The translations under genes and the position numbers were made by a program. From Deltaproteobacteria bacterium (GTDB lineage Bacteria > Myxococcota_A > Polyangia > Nannocystales > Nannocystaceae): a stretch of DNA of 64,000 nucleotides. Shown here piece by piece: positions 19,814 through 30,400 of the stretch. Within the stretch, counting starts at the first letter, position 1, and the number at the start of each line of letters is the position of its first letter. The stretch is taken from contig JADJEE010000001.1 in the NCBI GenBank assembly GCA_016709225.1, positions 1,054,001 to 1,118,000 on the forward strand, in the 5' to 3' direction. The notes under the pieces were generated by a model. The model made no database searches, had not been told where the DNA came from, and saw only the letters and a list, made by a program, of their open reading frames with translations.

Positions 19814-19839
19814 CACCGCCTCCGGGATCGCCAGCGACG

Positions 19840-20990
<1,151 letters not shown>

Positions 20991-20994
<4 letters not shown>

Positions 20995-22103
20995 GCGCGA
21001 TCGCAGCCGTCGCCGGGGTCGCGCGCAGCGACACGCTCGAGGCGCTCTTGGGCGCGGTGCGCAGCTTCACGGCCCGCGAGGTCGACCCCCGCGCGGCGTC
21101 GTGGGACGCCGCGGAGGCGCTCGCACCGGGGCTCGCGGCCCAGGCCGCCGAGCTGGGACTGCTCGGTGTCAGCGCGCCCGAGGCCGACGGCGGCCTCGGG
21201 GCGGGGCTGTTCGGTGCGGCGTGGGTGATCGAGGCGGTCGCCGCCAGCAGCGGCACGCTCGCGGTGTTGCTCGCGCTGCACGAGGCGGCTGCGGTCGGGC
21301 TCGCACTCGCGCTCCCGGGCGCGCAGGCGCGCGGCGCTGCGATGGCGGCGGCGACCACCGGGCTCTCGCAGCTCTCGGGTTGGATCGGACCGCAACACGG
21401 ACTCGTGCACGCGCAGGTCGGCGACGCGCTCGCGCTGCGCGGCCGGGTCGGCATGGCGGTGGCCGCCAGCGCGCCGCTCGTGCTCGCCAGCCGTGGCGCG
21501 CAGGGGGACGCGCTCCACCGTGCCGTGCCCGGGGCCGCGGCGCAGCCCCGCGCCGCCCACGGTCTACGCGGGGCTGGGTGGGCTCGACTCGAGCTCGATC
21601 TCCCGCTGGCGCCCGAGGCCACGTGGCTGGTCGGCGACGCGGCCTCCGCGGCCATCGTGCGCATCCAGGCCCGCGTGGCCACGCTCGTCGCCGCCGTGGG
21701 CTGTGGCCTCGCCCGTGCCGCCGTCAGCCAGGCGGCGGCCTACGCCAAGCAGCGCGAGCAGTTCGGCGCCCCGATCGCGAGCTTCCAGGCGATTCAGTGG
21801 AAGCTCGCCGACGGCATGACGCGGCGCGACGCTGCGTGGTTGCTGACCCTCGCGGCCGCGGATGCCTGCGATCGGGGGTCGTCGTCGGCGATGGCCGCGG
21901 CCGCGCGGGCCCAGCTCGCGGCCCACCGCGCGGCTGCGACGGCGTCCTCGGACGCGCTGCAGATCCACGGCGGCTACGGCTACACCTGCGAGTTCCCGAT
22001 CGAGCGAATGTACCGCGACGCGCGGGCGCTGCCGTCGGTGGATGCCGACGAGGTCGCGCTGCGCGAGGCCATCGGCACGGCCATCGCCCAGCGCTTCGCC
22101 TGA
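20991..22103 (+). CDS. Acyl-CoA dehydrogenase-like protein lacking the catalytic Glu
   Basis: The 370-residue product aligns with acyl-CoA dehydrogenases: KQREQFGAPIASFQAIQ (FAD/substrate helix) and LQIHGGYGYTCEFPIERMYRD near the end. After the RMYRD motif the normal IYEGTSE segment is replaced by ARALPSVDADEVALREA, so the usual catalytic Glu is missing. The middle domain is shortened and Ala-rich, and TGLSQLSGWIG replaces the usual SEPxAGSD stretch. It may be a non-catalytic partner of the preceding enzyme, to which it is coupled by ATGA, or use a Glu at another position. Confidence 0.85.
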
Positions 22104-22141
22104 GGTCGCTCGGGCCGTCGGACGCGGGCCGAGTCGCGCCT

Positions 22142-22606
22142 CTAGCGCGTGACGATCGCGTAGGTCGAGGTGAAGATGACCGACGCCGAAAGCACCTGGG
22201 CGTCCTCGTCGACCTCGCGGTCCGCCATCGGGGCCCAGCGGTCGGCCTTCTCGGTGACGAGCACGAGGTCGTCCATCGAGACGTCGGTGCGATCGAAGGC
22301 GCGGGTCTCGTCGCCGGCGTCGGCCGCCAGGTCGTAGGTCAGGGTGGCGGGGAACATGAACTGCACACCCGCCGGCTCGATGGCGTACACGGCACCGACC
22401 ACGCCGTCGCGGCGCTCGTCGACCAGCTCGATGGTGAGCTCGACGTCGTGGGTCAGCGCGCCAGCGGGGACGTCGAGGGTCACGCGGCCATCGTCCGAGC
22501 TGATGACGCCACCGCGGGCGCCGACGGTCTCACCCTGCTGCTCGCAACCGACCACGAGGGTCGAGAGGGTGAGCACCGCAGCCAGGAGGGTCTTCGTCGT
22601 CGCCAT
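22142..22606 (-). CDS. Lipoprotein with ZU5-like domain
   Basis: The ATG at 22606 gives 154 residues with signal peptide TLLAAVLTLSTLVVGC and lipobox VVGC. The mature chain has GGVISSDDGRVTLDVPAGAL followed by VELTIELVD and AGVQFMFPATLTYDL. The order GG-x-(V/I)...VPxGAL...PAG matches ZU5 domains, which are mostly beta-rich adhesion or scaffold modules. Two further in-frame ATGs upstream (22618, 22624) are possible. No operon partner is evident. Confidence 0.78.
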   Translation of the reverse strand: MATTKTLLAAVLTLSTLVVGCEQQGETVGARGGVISSDDGRVTLDVPAGALTHDVELTIELVDERRDGVVGAVYAIEPAGVQFMFPATLTYDLAADAGDETRAFDRTDVSMDDLVLVTEKADRWAPMADREVDEDAQVLSASVIFTSTYAIVTR

Positions 22607-22913
22607 GCCCGGTCCCATGAGCAATGGCCATGCCGCGCTCCGCCAAGTTGCAAGTTGCTGGAATCACAGATCGTGGCTACGGCGCTCGCCACGGCAAGCC
22701 GGCTCGATCCGGATGGCGAGCCCTGTAGCCGGGCGCGGCGTTGGTGGGCGCCAGTCCGGCGCCACGCAGCGACGAAGGGCGCTTCGCGACCAGGACGCCG
22801 CGCCGACGCGGGGCGGCCCGATCGGGCCACCAGCTGGCCACCGCTGGCCACCGCTGGCCGCCCTCGGCCTTCCCCTCGTCGGCTCGCCCGCGCGCGTGCG
22901 CCAAGGTGGCGCG
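22607..22913. other. Intergenic region, 307 bases
   Basis: No gene is supported here. A tandem 10-mer CTGGCCACCG (22834-22853, extending into a third partial copy) and a doubled CAAGTTG (22644-22657) are the only repeats I see. It should contain the promoter for the ZU5-like lipoprotein, but no clear element is visible. Confidence 0.4.
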
Positions 22914-23651
22914 TCACTCGAGGCCGAGGTCGGCGACCTCGTCTTCGTCGAGGCCGAAGAAGTGACCGAGCTCGTGCAGCACGGTGATCTCGACCTGCTC
23001 GGCGAGCTCGTCGTCGTCGCGGGTCATCGCCAGCAGGTTGGCATAGAAGAGCACGATGCGGGCGGGCAGCAGATCGCCGTGCCCCAGCCGATGCATCACG
23101 TCCGTGGGCCCCTCGAACAGCCCCAACGCGCGGCTGTCGAAGCCCTCGCGCACGAGCGCCGGATGGGGCCGCGCCTCGAGCACGACCGGCACGTGCTCGA
23201 CGCGCTCGGCCAGGTGCGGTGGTAGCCCGGCCAGCGCGGCGCGGGCGTGATCCTCGATGAAGGCGAGGTCGTCGGGCGTCCCGATGGCGTGGCGCCGATC
23301 GGTGCGCGCGTCGAGGCTGAGCACGCGCAGGTCGTGCTCGATCATGCCGGCGCGGTCGCCGAGGTCCTCCAGCACGCGCGCCAGCAGGTGGTGCGCGTCG
23401 GCGTGATCGGGGTCGTCCTGCACCGCCGCCTGCAGGTGATCGCGGGCAGCGTCGGGCCGGTCCTCGGCGAGCGCGAGCTCGGCCTGCAGGTGCCGGGCCT
23501 CGGCGCTGTCGGGCGCGAGCGCGACCGCCTCGGCGATGCTGCTGCGCGCGCGCTCGACCTCGTCGCGCGCCAGCAGATCGAGCGCCTCGTCGACGAGCAG
23601 CGTGAGCGCCTCGGCGAGGGCGGGTGACAGGCGCGTGCGGGCGGGCGGCAT
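22914..23651 (-). CDS. TPR protein fused to zincin-like metallopeptidase domain
   Basis: The 245-residue protein starts at ATG 23651. The N-terminal half has TPR-like helical repeats (ARSSIAEAVALAPDSAEARH, LQAAVQDDPDHADAHHLLAR). The C-terminal half ends in a zinc-metallopeptidase motif, VLHELGHFFGLDEDEV, with HExxH and a downstream Glu/Asp. It resembles the small minimal zincin families (DUF1025/PF06262) that carry HELGHxxGxDE. It has no signal peptide, so it is probably cytoplasmic. It faces away from rlmD across 129 bases. Confidence 0.8.
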   Translation of the reverse strand: MPPARTRLSPALAEALTLLVDEALDLLARDEVERARSSIAEAVALAPDSAEARHLQAELALAEDRPDAARDHLQAAVQDDPDHADAHHLLARVLEDLGDRAGMIEHDLRVLSLDARTDRRHAIGTPDDLAFIEDHARAALAGLPPHLAERVEHVPVVLEARPHPALVREGFDSRALGLFEGPTDVMHRLGHGDLLPARIVLFYANLLAMTRDDDELAEQVEITVLHELGHFFGLDEDEVADLGLE

Positions 23652-23746
23652 CGTGGAGCGGCGCCGCGATCATGGCCCAGTTTGGCGTGCCGTGGGCGCA
23701 GCGATCGGGCGCCACGGCCGGCGCCGCGCGACGCGCGGGCGCACCC

Positions 23747-23775
23747 CCGGAGGCGCTTTCGGGTATACCCTCCGG
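23747..23775. promoter_or_regulatory. Inverted repeat just upstream of rlmD start
   Basis: CCGGAGG (23747-23753) and CCTCCGG (23769-23775) form a 7-bp inverted repeat ending five bases before the GTG at 23781, with GGTATAC between the arms. It could hide the ribosome site or be an operator; the sequence alone does not decide. Confidence 0.35.
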
Positions 23776-23780
23776 CTGCC

Positions 23781-25070
23781 GTGAACGACCCCGTACGCCT
23801 TCGCATCCGCACGCTCGCGACCGGCGGTGATGCGGTCGGTCATCCCGTGGACACCGCGGGGGACACCCCGGCGACGTGGTTCCTGCCCGACGCGCTACCC
23901 GGTGAGCTGGTGCTCGCCGAGCCGGTGCAGCGCGCCCGCAAGCACGTGGTCGCGCGCGTGACCGAGGTGCTCGAGCCGAGCCCCGCCCGCGTGACGCCGC
24001 CGTGCCCATGGGCGGGCGAGTGCGGCGGCTGCCAGTGGCAGCACATCGCCGCCGGCGAGCAGTCGGCGCTCAAGCTCGGCATCGTCCGCGATGCCCTGCG
24101 CGCGTTCGCGGTCGCACCGGTCCTGGCCGACGTCGCCAACCCCCGCGAGGGCCTCAACTACCGTCGCCGCGCGCGGCTGCACTACACCCGGGGCGACGAC
24201 GGGCTCGCGCTCGGCTTCCACCGCCGACGCAGCAACGAGGTGGTCGACATCCCGCGCTGCGCGGTGCTGCTGCCGCCGCTGCGCCATGCGATCGACCGAT
24301 TGCGTGCGGCTGCGGCGGTGCTGCCCGAGCAAGGTGAGGTCCATGCGCTGTGCGATGGCCAGTACGTGGTGTTGGGGCTGCCCGGTGTCCGCGACACCAA
24401 GGAGAACCGCGCCGCACTCGAGGCCTGCCTCGATCGCGTGCTGGTCGGCATCGAGCTGCGCGGCGGGCGGGCGCGCGCCAAGATCGGTGAGTGCCTGCTC
24501 GAGATCGACGGCAGCGCCGCGGTGCCGGGCGTGGTCGCCAGCGCGTTCTCGTTCGCGCAGGCCCGCGCCGACGTCAACCGTGTGCTCGTGCGCCACGTGG
24601 TCGTCCGCGCCAAGCCCCACGGCAAGCGCGTGCTCGAGCTCTACGCCGGCGGCGGCAACTTCACGCGCGCGCTGGCCAAGGTCGCGACGCGGGTGTGGAC
24701 CTGCGACGACGATCGCGAGTCGGTGAGCCTGCTGCGCAAGCTCGCGGTCGAGCACGACCTGCCGATCAACGCCAAGCACGGCGACGTTGCGGCGCTGCTG
24801 CCCCGCATCGCGGAGGGTGAGTCCCGCTACGAAGTGGTGGTCGCCGATCCCCCGCGCGCCGGGCTCGGGCAGGGGCCTGCGCGCGCGCTCGCTCGCATCG
24901 CGACCGAGCGCATCGTGCTGGTCGCCTGCGACGTCTCCACGCTCGCGCGCGACCTCGCGGTGCTGGTCAAGCACGGCTGGGCGATCGCCGACGTGACGGT
25001 GTTCGACATGATGCCGATGACGCCGGAGGTCGAGGTCGTGGTGACGCTCTTGCCCAAGGCCGCGGCATGA
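23781..25070 (+). CDS. rlmD: 23S rRNA (uracil-C5)-methyltransferase, RlmD/RumA family
   Basis: This class I SAM enzyme methylates a uridine in 23S rRNA or tRNA (RlmD/RlmC/TrmA superfamily). From GTG 23781 the 429 residues comprise an N-terminal TRAM-like region, an iron-sulfur cluster motif CPWAGECGGCQWQH plus a fourth Cys in DIPRCAVL, the SAM motif VLELYAGGGNFT and the catalytic VVADPPRAG with nucleophile Cys in VLVACDVSTLARD. The exact target U cannot be assigned. Its stop overlaps holA by ATGA. Confidence 0.9.
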   Translation: MNDPVRLRIRTLATGGDAVGHPVDTAGDTPATWFLPDALPGELVLAEPVQRARKHVVARVTEVLEPSPARVTPPCPWAGECGGCQWQHIAAGEQSALKLGIVRDALRAFAVAPVLADVANPREGLNYRRRARLHYTRGDDGLALGFHRRRSNEVVDIPRCAVLLPPLRHAIDRLRAAAAVLPEQGEVHALCDGQYVVLGLPGVRDTKENRAALEACLDRVLVGIELRGGRARAKIGECLLEIDGSAAVPGVVASAFSFAQARADVNRVLVRHVVVRAKPHGKRVLELYAGGGNFTRALAKVATRVWTCDDDRESVSLLRKLAVEHDLPINAKHGDVAALLPRIAEGESRYEVVVADPPRAGLGQGPARALARIATERIVLVACDVSTLARDLAVLVKHGWAIADVTVFDMMPMTPEVEVVVTLLPKAAA

Positions 25071-26110
25071 GTGCGGCCCGCCGTGGTGACGACGGTCCGC
25101 GGCCGGTCTATGTGCTCTACGGCAGCGAGCACGGGCCGCTGCGGGCCCGGCTCGAGGCCATCCGCGCCGCGGTGCTCGAGGCCGACTTCGCGGCGTTCAA
25201 CCACGAGCGCTTCGCCGGCCGCGACCTCGAAGGGCCGGGCCGCGTGCTCGAGGCCTGCGCCCAGGTGCCGCTCATGGCCCGCTTCCGGTTGGTCGAGCTC
25301 GACGAACCCGAGGCCATCGGCAAGGGCCGCGGGCCCGCCAATCCCAAGCTGCTCGACAACCTCGTCGAGTACATCGCTGCGCCCAACCCCAGCACCGTCC
25401 TGGTCATCACCTCGGCCGGCATCGATGCCCGCTCGCGGCTGGTGACGGCCGCCAAGAAGACCGGCGCGGTCGAGAAGTTCGATGGGCTCAAGCGCAACGA
25501 CGAGGCGGTCGACTTCGTGCACGACCACGCACGCGGGGTCGGTCGCGCGATCGATCGCGCGGCCGCCGACGCGCTGGTGCAGCGGGTCGGGACCTCGCCG
25601 TCGGCGTTGCTGTCGGCGTTCGAGCAGGTCGCGACCTACGCCGGCGTCGACGCGCGCATCGAGCTCGCCCACGTCGAGGCGGTCATCGCCGACGCCCGCG
25701 AAGCGGTCGTGTTCGATCTGACCGACGCGGTCGGAGCCGGCCGCCACGAGCGTGCGCTGGTGGTGCTGCGGAAGATCTTCGCGCAGGGGCAGGGCGGCAT
25801 GTCCGAGGCCGCGCCGCTGGTCGGCATGCTGGCCCGGCAGCTGCGCCTGCTGATGCTGGCGCACGGCTGCGAGCTGCGCTCGGGCGCGCTCGAGGAGAAG
25901 GCCGGCGTGCCGCCGTTCGTGGCGCGCAAGCTGCTCGAGCAGGCGCGCACGTTCTCGCTGCCGCGCCTGCGTCGCGCGTTCGGCTCGTTGGTGCGGCTCG
26001 ACGGCGACCTGAAGGGCGGCTCGTATGTCGTGACCCGCTCGCCCCAGCTGGCGCTGGAGCGGTGGATCCTCGATGCGTGCGCCGTGCTGCCGGACGCTGC
26101 CGCACGCTGA
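25067..26110 (+). CDS. holA: DNA polymerase III delta subunit HolA
   Basis: HolA opens the sliding clamp in the clamp loader complex. The 347-residue protein begins with VYVLYGSEHGPLRARLEAIR, the degenerate P-loop-like start of delta subunits, has VVFDLTDAVGAGRHERALVV in the domain II/III junction and the C-terminal collar helices (LGMLARQLRLL-like, VGMLARQLRLLMLA). It overlaps rlmD by ATGA. The neighbouring rpsT gene is a frequent holA companion. Confidence 0.9.
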   Translation: MSAARRGDDGPRPVYVLYGSEHGPLRARLEAIRAAVLEADFAAFNHERFAGRDLEGPGRVLEACAQVPLMARFRLVELDEPEAIGKGRGPANPKLLDNLVEYIAAPNPSTVLVITSAGIDARSRLVTAAKKTGAVEKFDGLKRNDEAVDFVHDHARGVGRAIDRAAADALVQRVGTSPSALLSAFEQVATYAGVDARIELAHVEAVIADAREAVVFDLTDAVGAGRHERALVVLRKIFAQGQGGMSEAAPLVGMLARQLRLLMLAHGCELRSGALEEKAGVPPFVARKLLEQARTFSLPRLRRAFGSLVRLDGDLKGGSYVVTRSPQLALERWILDACAVLPDAAAR

Positions 26111-26123
26111 CCCTCCCGTCGTC

Positions 26124-26143
26124 GCTCCGCCCAGCGGCGGAGC
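26124..26143. terminator. Hairpin between convergent holA and rpsT
   Basis: GCTCCGCC and GGCGGAGC form a perfect 8-bp stem with a 4-nt CAGC loop between two convergent genes. It lacks a T-tract but is well placed to end both transcripts. Confidence 0.5.
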
Positions 26144-26185
26144 CTCCGAGGATCACGCGCAGCCCGTCACGGGCCGCTGCGACGG

Positions 26186-26455
26186 CTACTTCGCCGGCGC
26201 GTGGGCGACGGCGCGGGTCAGTCGCGACACGTAGCGCGACGCGGTGTTGCGGTGGATGACGCCCTTGCTGGCGGCCTTGGTGATCGCCGTGATCGCCGTG
26301 GGCAGGCCGGCCTTCGCCGCGTCGAGGTCGCCGCCATCGAGCGCCTTGCGGACGCGCTTCATGAACGTGCGCATCGACGACAGGTGGGTCAGGTTCCGTG
26401 CACGACGCTTGATGCGCTGACGGTTTCGCTTCTCTGCAGACTTGTGATTCGCCAC
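26186..26455 (-). CDS. rpsT: 30S ribosomal protein S20 (RpsT)
   Basis: S20 binds 16S rRNA in the 30S body. The 89-residue product has the standard start MANHKSAEKRNRQR, helical basic repeats and the C-terminal GVIHRNTASRYVSRL motif. It is monocistronic, convergent with holA, and its promoter at 26485-26513 overlaps the start of the divergent cyclophilin gene. Confidence 0.98.
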   Translation of the reverse strand: MANHKSAEKRNRQRIKRRARNLTHLSSMRTFMKRVRKALDGGDLDAAKAGLPTAITAITKAASKGVIHRNTASRYVSRLTRAVAHAPAK

Positions 26456-26484
26456 TGTCGGAAAGCTCGCTTTGGGGGCGCGAC

Positions 26485-26513
26485 TCTATCGCCAAGGCGC
26501 CCATGCTTGTCAA
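26485..26513 (-). promoter_or_regulatory. Promoter of rpsT
   Basis: Minus-strand TTGACA (26508-26513, consensus) is followed by a 17-nt spacer and GATAGA (26485-26490), with TAGAGT two bases further as an alternative -10. The leader before rpsT is about 25 nt. Confidence 0.6.
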
Positions 26514-26524
26514 GGCACCCCGCC

Positions 26525-27457
26525 ATGGGCGACAACCCGGCTGTGGACCGGCCCGTGGACGCCTGCACCCCCCCGTCCTGCGAGCCCTCCGCCCGCCGAG
26601 CCCGGCCGGCCCGCGTGGCGGCCCTGGGCGCCCTGGGCGGCCTGCTGGTGGCCTGCGTGTTCACCCCGCCGCCACCGCTGCCCGAGGAGCTGGCCAAGAC
26701 CCAGGCCGAGGAGCAGGCCCGCATCGAGCGGCTCCGCGCCGGGCAGGGCGATCCCAAGGCCGGCGGCGAGACCGAGGGGGGGCCGAGGTTCTCGCCCGGT
26801 GACGAGCCCGAGATCGGCATGACCGACGAGGAGATCCGCGCGTACGCGACCGCGCAGGGCGACCCGGCCGGCGGCGAGTTCACCCTCGAGCAGGCGCTCG
26901 TCGACCCCGCGCCCGACGAGTCGCTCGCGGGCGAGGGCCGCCTGTGGGTCCGCATGAAGCTCGCCGAGGGCACCATCGAGTGCGAGCTGTTCCCCGAGCA
27001 TGCGCCCCGCACCGTCGCGAACTTCATCGGGCTCGCCCGCGGCAAGCGGCCGTTCCGCGACGAGGACGGCAGCTGGGTGACGCGTCGCTACTACGACGGC
27101 ACCGGCTTCCACCGCGTGATCGAGGGCTTCATGATCCAAGGCGGCGATCCGACCGGCACCGGCACCGGCAACACCGGCTACGTGCTGCCCGACGAGTTCG
27201 CGCCGGTGCTGCGGCACGATCGCGCCGGGATGCTCAGCATGGCCAACCGCGGCCTCACCACCGGCTCGTCGCAGTTCTTCGTCACGCTGGCACCGACGCC
27301 GCACCTCGACGACAAGCACACGATCTTCGGTCGCTGCACCGACGGCAGCGTGGCGGTTGCGGAGCGTATCGCCCAGAGCGGCGGCGCCGGCGATCGCCCG
27401 CGCACGCCGCAGACGATCACCAAGATGGAGATCGTGCGCGCGCCCGCCGGCCGCTAG
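26525..27457 (+). CDS. Cyclophilin-type peptidyl-prolyl isomerase, lipoprotein
   Basis: ATG 26525 gives 310 residues. A long basic N-region leads to the hydrophobic segment ALGALGGLLVAC with a lipobox at VAC, so the enzyme is probably lipid-anchored in the periplasm. A charged linker precedes the cyclophilin domain: ANFIGLARG, GTGFHRVIEGFMIQGGDPTGTG, SMANRG and SSQFFVT with LDDKHTIFGR. The Arg and Phe of FHRV and QFF, key to proline isomerase activity, are present. It is divergent from rpsT and convergent to the giant repeat protein. Confidence 0.92.
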   Translation: MGDNPAVDRPVDACTPPSCEPSARRARPARVAALGALGGLLVACVFTPPPPLPEELAKTQAEEQARIERLRAGQGDPKAGGETEGGPRFSPGDEPEIGMTDEEIRAYATAQGDPAGGEFTLEQALVDPAPDESLAGEGRLWVRMKLAEGTIECELFPEHAPRTVANFIGLARGKRPFRDEDGSWVTRRYYDGTGFHRVIEGFMIQGGDPTGTGTGNTGYVLPDEFAPVLRHDRAGMLSMANRGLTTGSSQFFVTLAPTPHLDDKHTIFGRCTDGSVAVAERIAQSGGAGDRPRTPQTITKMEIVRAPAGR

Positions 27458-27473
27458 CACGACGGCGGCGACG

Positions 27474-30400
27474 CTAGCGCGCCTTGGTGCCGGTGGTCGC
27501 CGCCGGCTTCGAGCTCGGTGCCGCGGCGGGGCGCGTCGTCGTGGTCGTCGCAGCGCCGCGGCTGCGTGCGGCCTTGCGGCCTGGCTTCGCGCTGCGCTCC
27601 GTGTCGCGCTCGAGCACGCGCTTGCGCGGACCCTTGCTCCGCTTGCGCACGCGCTCGGGCGGGCCTGGCCGGGCCCGCGATCGATGCGACCGCCGAAGAT
27701 CGACACGTAGCGGCGCCCGTTCTCGACCCCGGCGCCGAACAGCCCCAGCAGCACGCGCCAGTGGAAATCGCCCTCGGTCGCGCCGCGGCCCCGGGTCCAC
27801 CACGCCAGGCCCGGGCCGATCACGTGGGTGTCGAGCCGTCGACCCGCGGCGCGGGTGTAGAGGCCCGGCACGAACTGGATGGTCTTGCCCTTGCGCGTGA
27901 AGTCCCACCACACGAAGGCACCGAAGGTGCCGCGGTTCTCACCGCGCTCGATGTGCCACACCAGCGGGAACTGCACGAAGTCGAGGTTCTCGCCCTTGCG
28001 GTGCTGCACGTAGAGTGCGGGCCCGACCGCCGTCCAGGCCTCGTCGTTGCCGAAGTTGTCGTCGCGCAGCACCAGCGGGAACACCCACGTCAGCTTGCGC
28101 TGCGCCCACGCGTGCGAGTGGAAGAACAGCGGCGGCAGCACGGCGGTCGAGACCTTGTGCTGCTGCCGCGACTGCCACACCACCAGCCCGGCCTCGAAGA
28201 AGCGGCGATCCTCGCGGCGACGCGCGATGAACAGCGGTGGCGCGGCGAGGGTCAGGCTGCGCTTCTCGAGCCGGTGCGAGCGACGGAACCACAGCGGGAA
28301 CACCATCGATCGCTTCCAGGTGTTGGTGGTCCGCACCGCGACCGGGCCGGCGTACCAGCCCAGCACCTTGCCGGGCTCGTTGTTCACGCCGAACAGCGGC
28401 GTGTACAGCCGCGTGCGACCCGGCTTGCGGTCGTAGACGTACAGCAGCGAGCCGTGGGTCACGCGGCCCTTGCCGTCCTTGCCGTAGACGAACAGCGGCG
28501 CGCTGCCCCACAGCGTGTACGTGCACTTGGGGTCGTCCTCGGCCAGGTAGCCGCACTTGCGGTAGCGCCAGAGCAGCGGTGCGAAGCCGGTGAAGCGGGC
28601 GTTGCGTTGCACGCGGAACACGTCGACGAAGCCCGGCGGCACCAGCGAGAAGCGCGTGAAGTTGTAGAGCCGGCGGCCGCCGAACGCGAACGGGAACGCA
28701 CCCCACGTGCGGCGACCATTGGCGCGCTTGCGGTCGAACCACAACGGCACGGCGACCGTGGTCTGCTCGCCGGTCTGCTTGTCGGCGAGGTGCACGATGA
28801 TCGGCAGCGACACCAGCCGGCGCTTGGTCGCGCTGTCCATCCACCACGCCAGCGGCGCGACGCCGGTGTGCAGCGAGGTGCGGGAGAGCCGGTGGAAGAA
28901 CGGTCCGCCGATGAGCGTGTGCGTGCGACGGTTGCGATCGCGCGACCAGAAGAAGCCGAGTCCGGCGTCGACGTCGACGCCGCCCGGCTGGCGCTGCCGG
29001 AAGTAGAACGGGGCGATCGCGAGGTTCTTGCGCGCCGGCGGGCCACCCGGCACGGCCGCGACGTCGCGACGCCAGACCAGCGGGCTCCACATGTCGAGCG
29101 CGTCGCCGGGGGCACGTCGGCGCAGGTAGAGCGGCAGCACCGAGACACTGCGGATCACGCCCGCGTCGGTCTGCTCGCGGGCGACCCAGACCAGGGGCGC
29201 CACGCCCCAGACGTCGCGCTTGGGCGTGTGCCGCTGCACCCACGGGCCCCACACCAGCGTGCGCGTGTCGGCGCCGACGCGTTGTCCACCGATGGGCGTG
29301 ATCAGGAGCTTGGTGTCGCCGATGCGGCGGCGGTAGAAGAACGGCACCACCGCGGTGTGGCGCTCGGCACCGCCCTCGCGCAGCACGTCCCAGCCGAGGC
29401 CGAGCACGCCGAGGGTGTGCTCGCCGGGCCCGGTGTGGCGCACGAACAGGGGGGAGAGCGTCAGGTGGGTGCGGGCCTCGGTGTCGGCGACGTCACCGAA
29501 CAACAACAACGGCGCGACCGCGTAGCGTCGCCGTGCGCCGCTGCCCCAGAACACCAAGGGCGCGAGGCCGCCGGCGAGCTCGTCGCGCTGGCGGTGGTGG
29601 TAGAAGGGCCCCATCACCAGGGTGTGGCGCTGCTGCGCGGCATCGCGGGCGTGCCAGAACAGCGGCGTGATCACCTGCCAGCGTGTGGTGCCCTTGCGCC
29701 CGCCGAAGCTGAGCAGCGGCGGTACGCCGAAGCGCGTGCGATCGCCGGCCTTGGCGTAGAAGCCCAGCGGTGCCAGCACCACCGCGCGGCGCGGACCACC
29801 CGCCGCCGCGGGATCGTTCACATGCCAGAACAGGCCCGCGACCGCCTGCACCGCGCGCCCGTCGTCGCGCTTGCTGGCCCAGGTGAGCAGCGGCGGCACG
29901 AACATCGCGAAGCCCTTGGGCGTGCGCGCGCCACCGCCGAGCAGCGTCCACACGCCCGTGCGTGTCGGCGAGCTGCGAGAGAAGCCCAGCGGCACGAAGA
30001 TCCGCGTGGTCGTGTCGGTCACGCGATCGCGGAACTGGAACCACAGCGGCGCCGCGAACACGTTGCGCTGCCGCGGGTCGTCGTACACGCCGACCGGACC
30101 CGCGAGCGTGAACGTGCCGCCGGTGAGATGGTTCTTGGTGCGCCACACCAGCGGCGTGGCGGCGAAGATCGAGCGGTCGCGATCGCGATGGCGGAAGGTG
30201 AGCGCGACCGGGACCGCCCACGCCGAGCGCCCGCGGGCCCGGTCACTGCGCTGGATCCAGCCCGCGGTCCACAGCTCGCGGCGGTTGCCGAACTCGCTCT
30301 CGTGCCACAGCGCGAACGGTGTCACCGCCGCCCAGCGGCGCCCCTTGAGCCGATTGTCGGCGCCCATGTAGAGGAAGCCGAAGTCGAAGCGCTTCAGGCC

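Noticed and set aside
26510..27473. Continuation of the giant repeat protein frame antisense through the cyclophilin gene
   Set aside because: After 27685 this frame has poor third-position GC, Arg/Ala/Gly-rich reading and overlaps a complete cyclophilin gene; the better coding frame stops at 27474.
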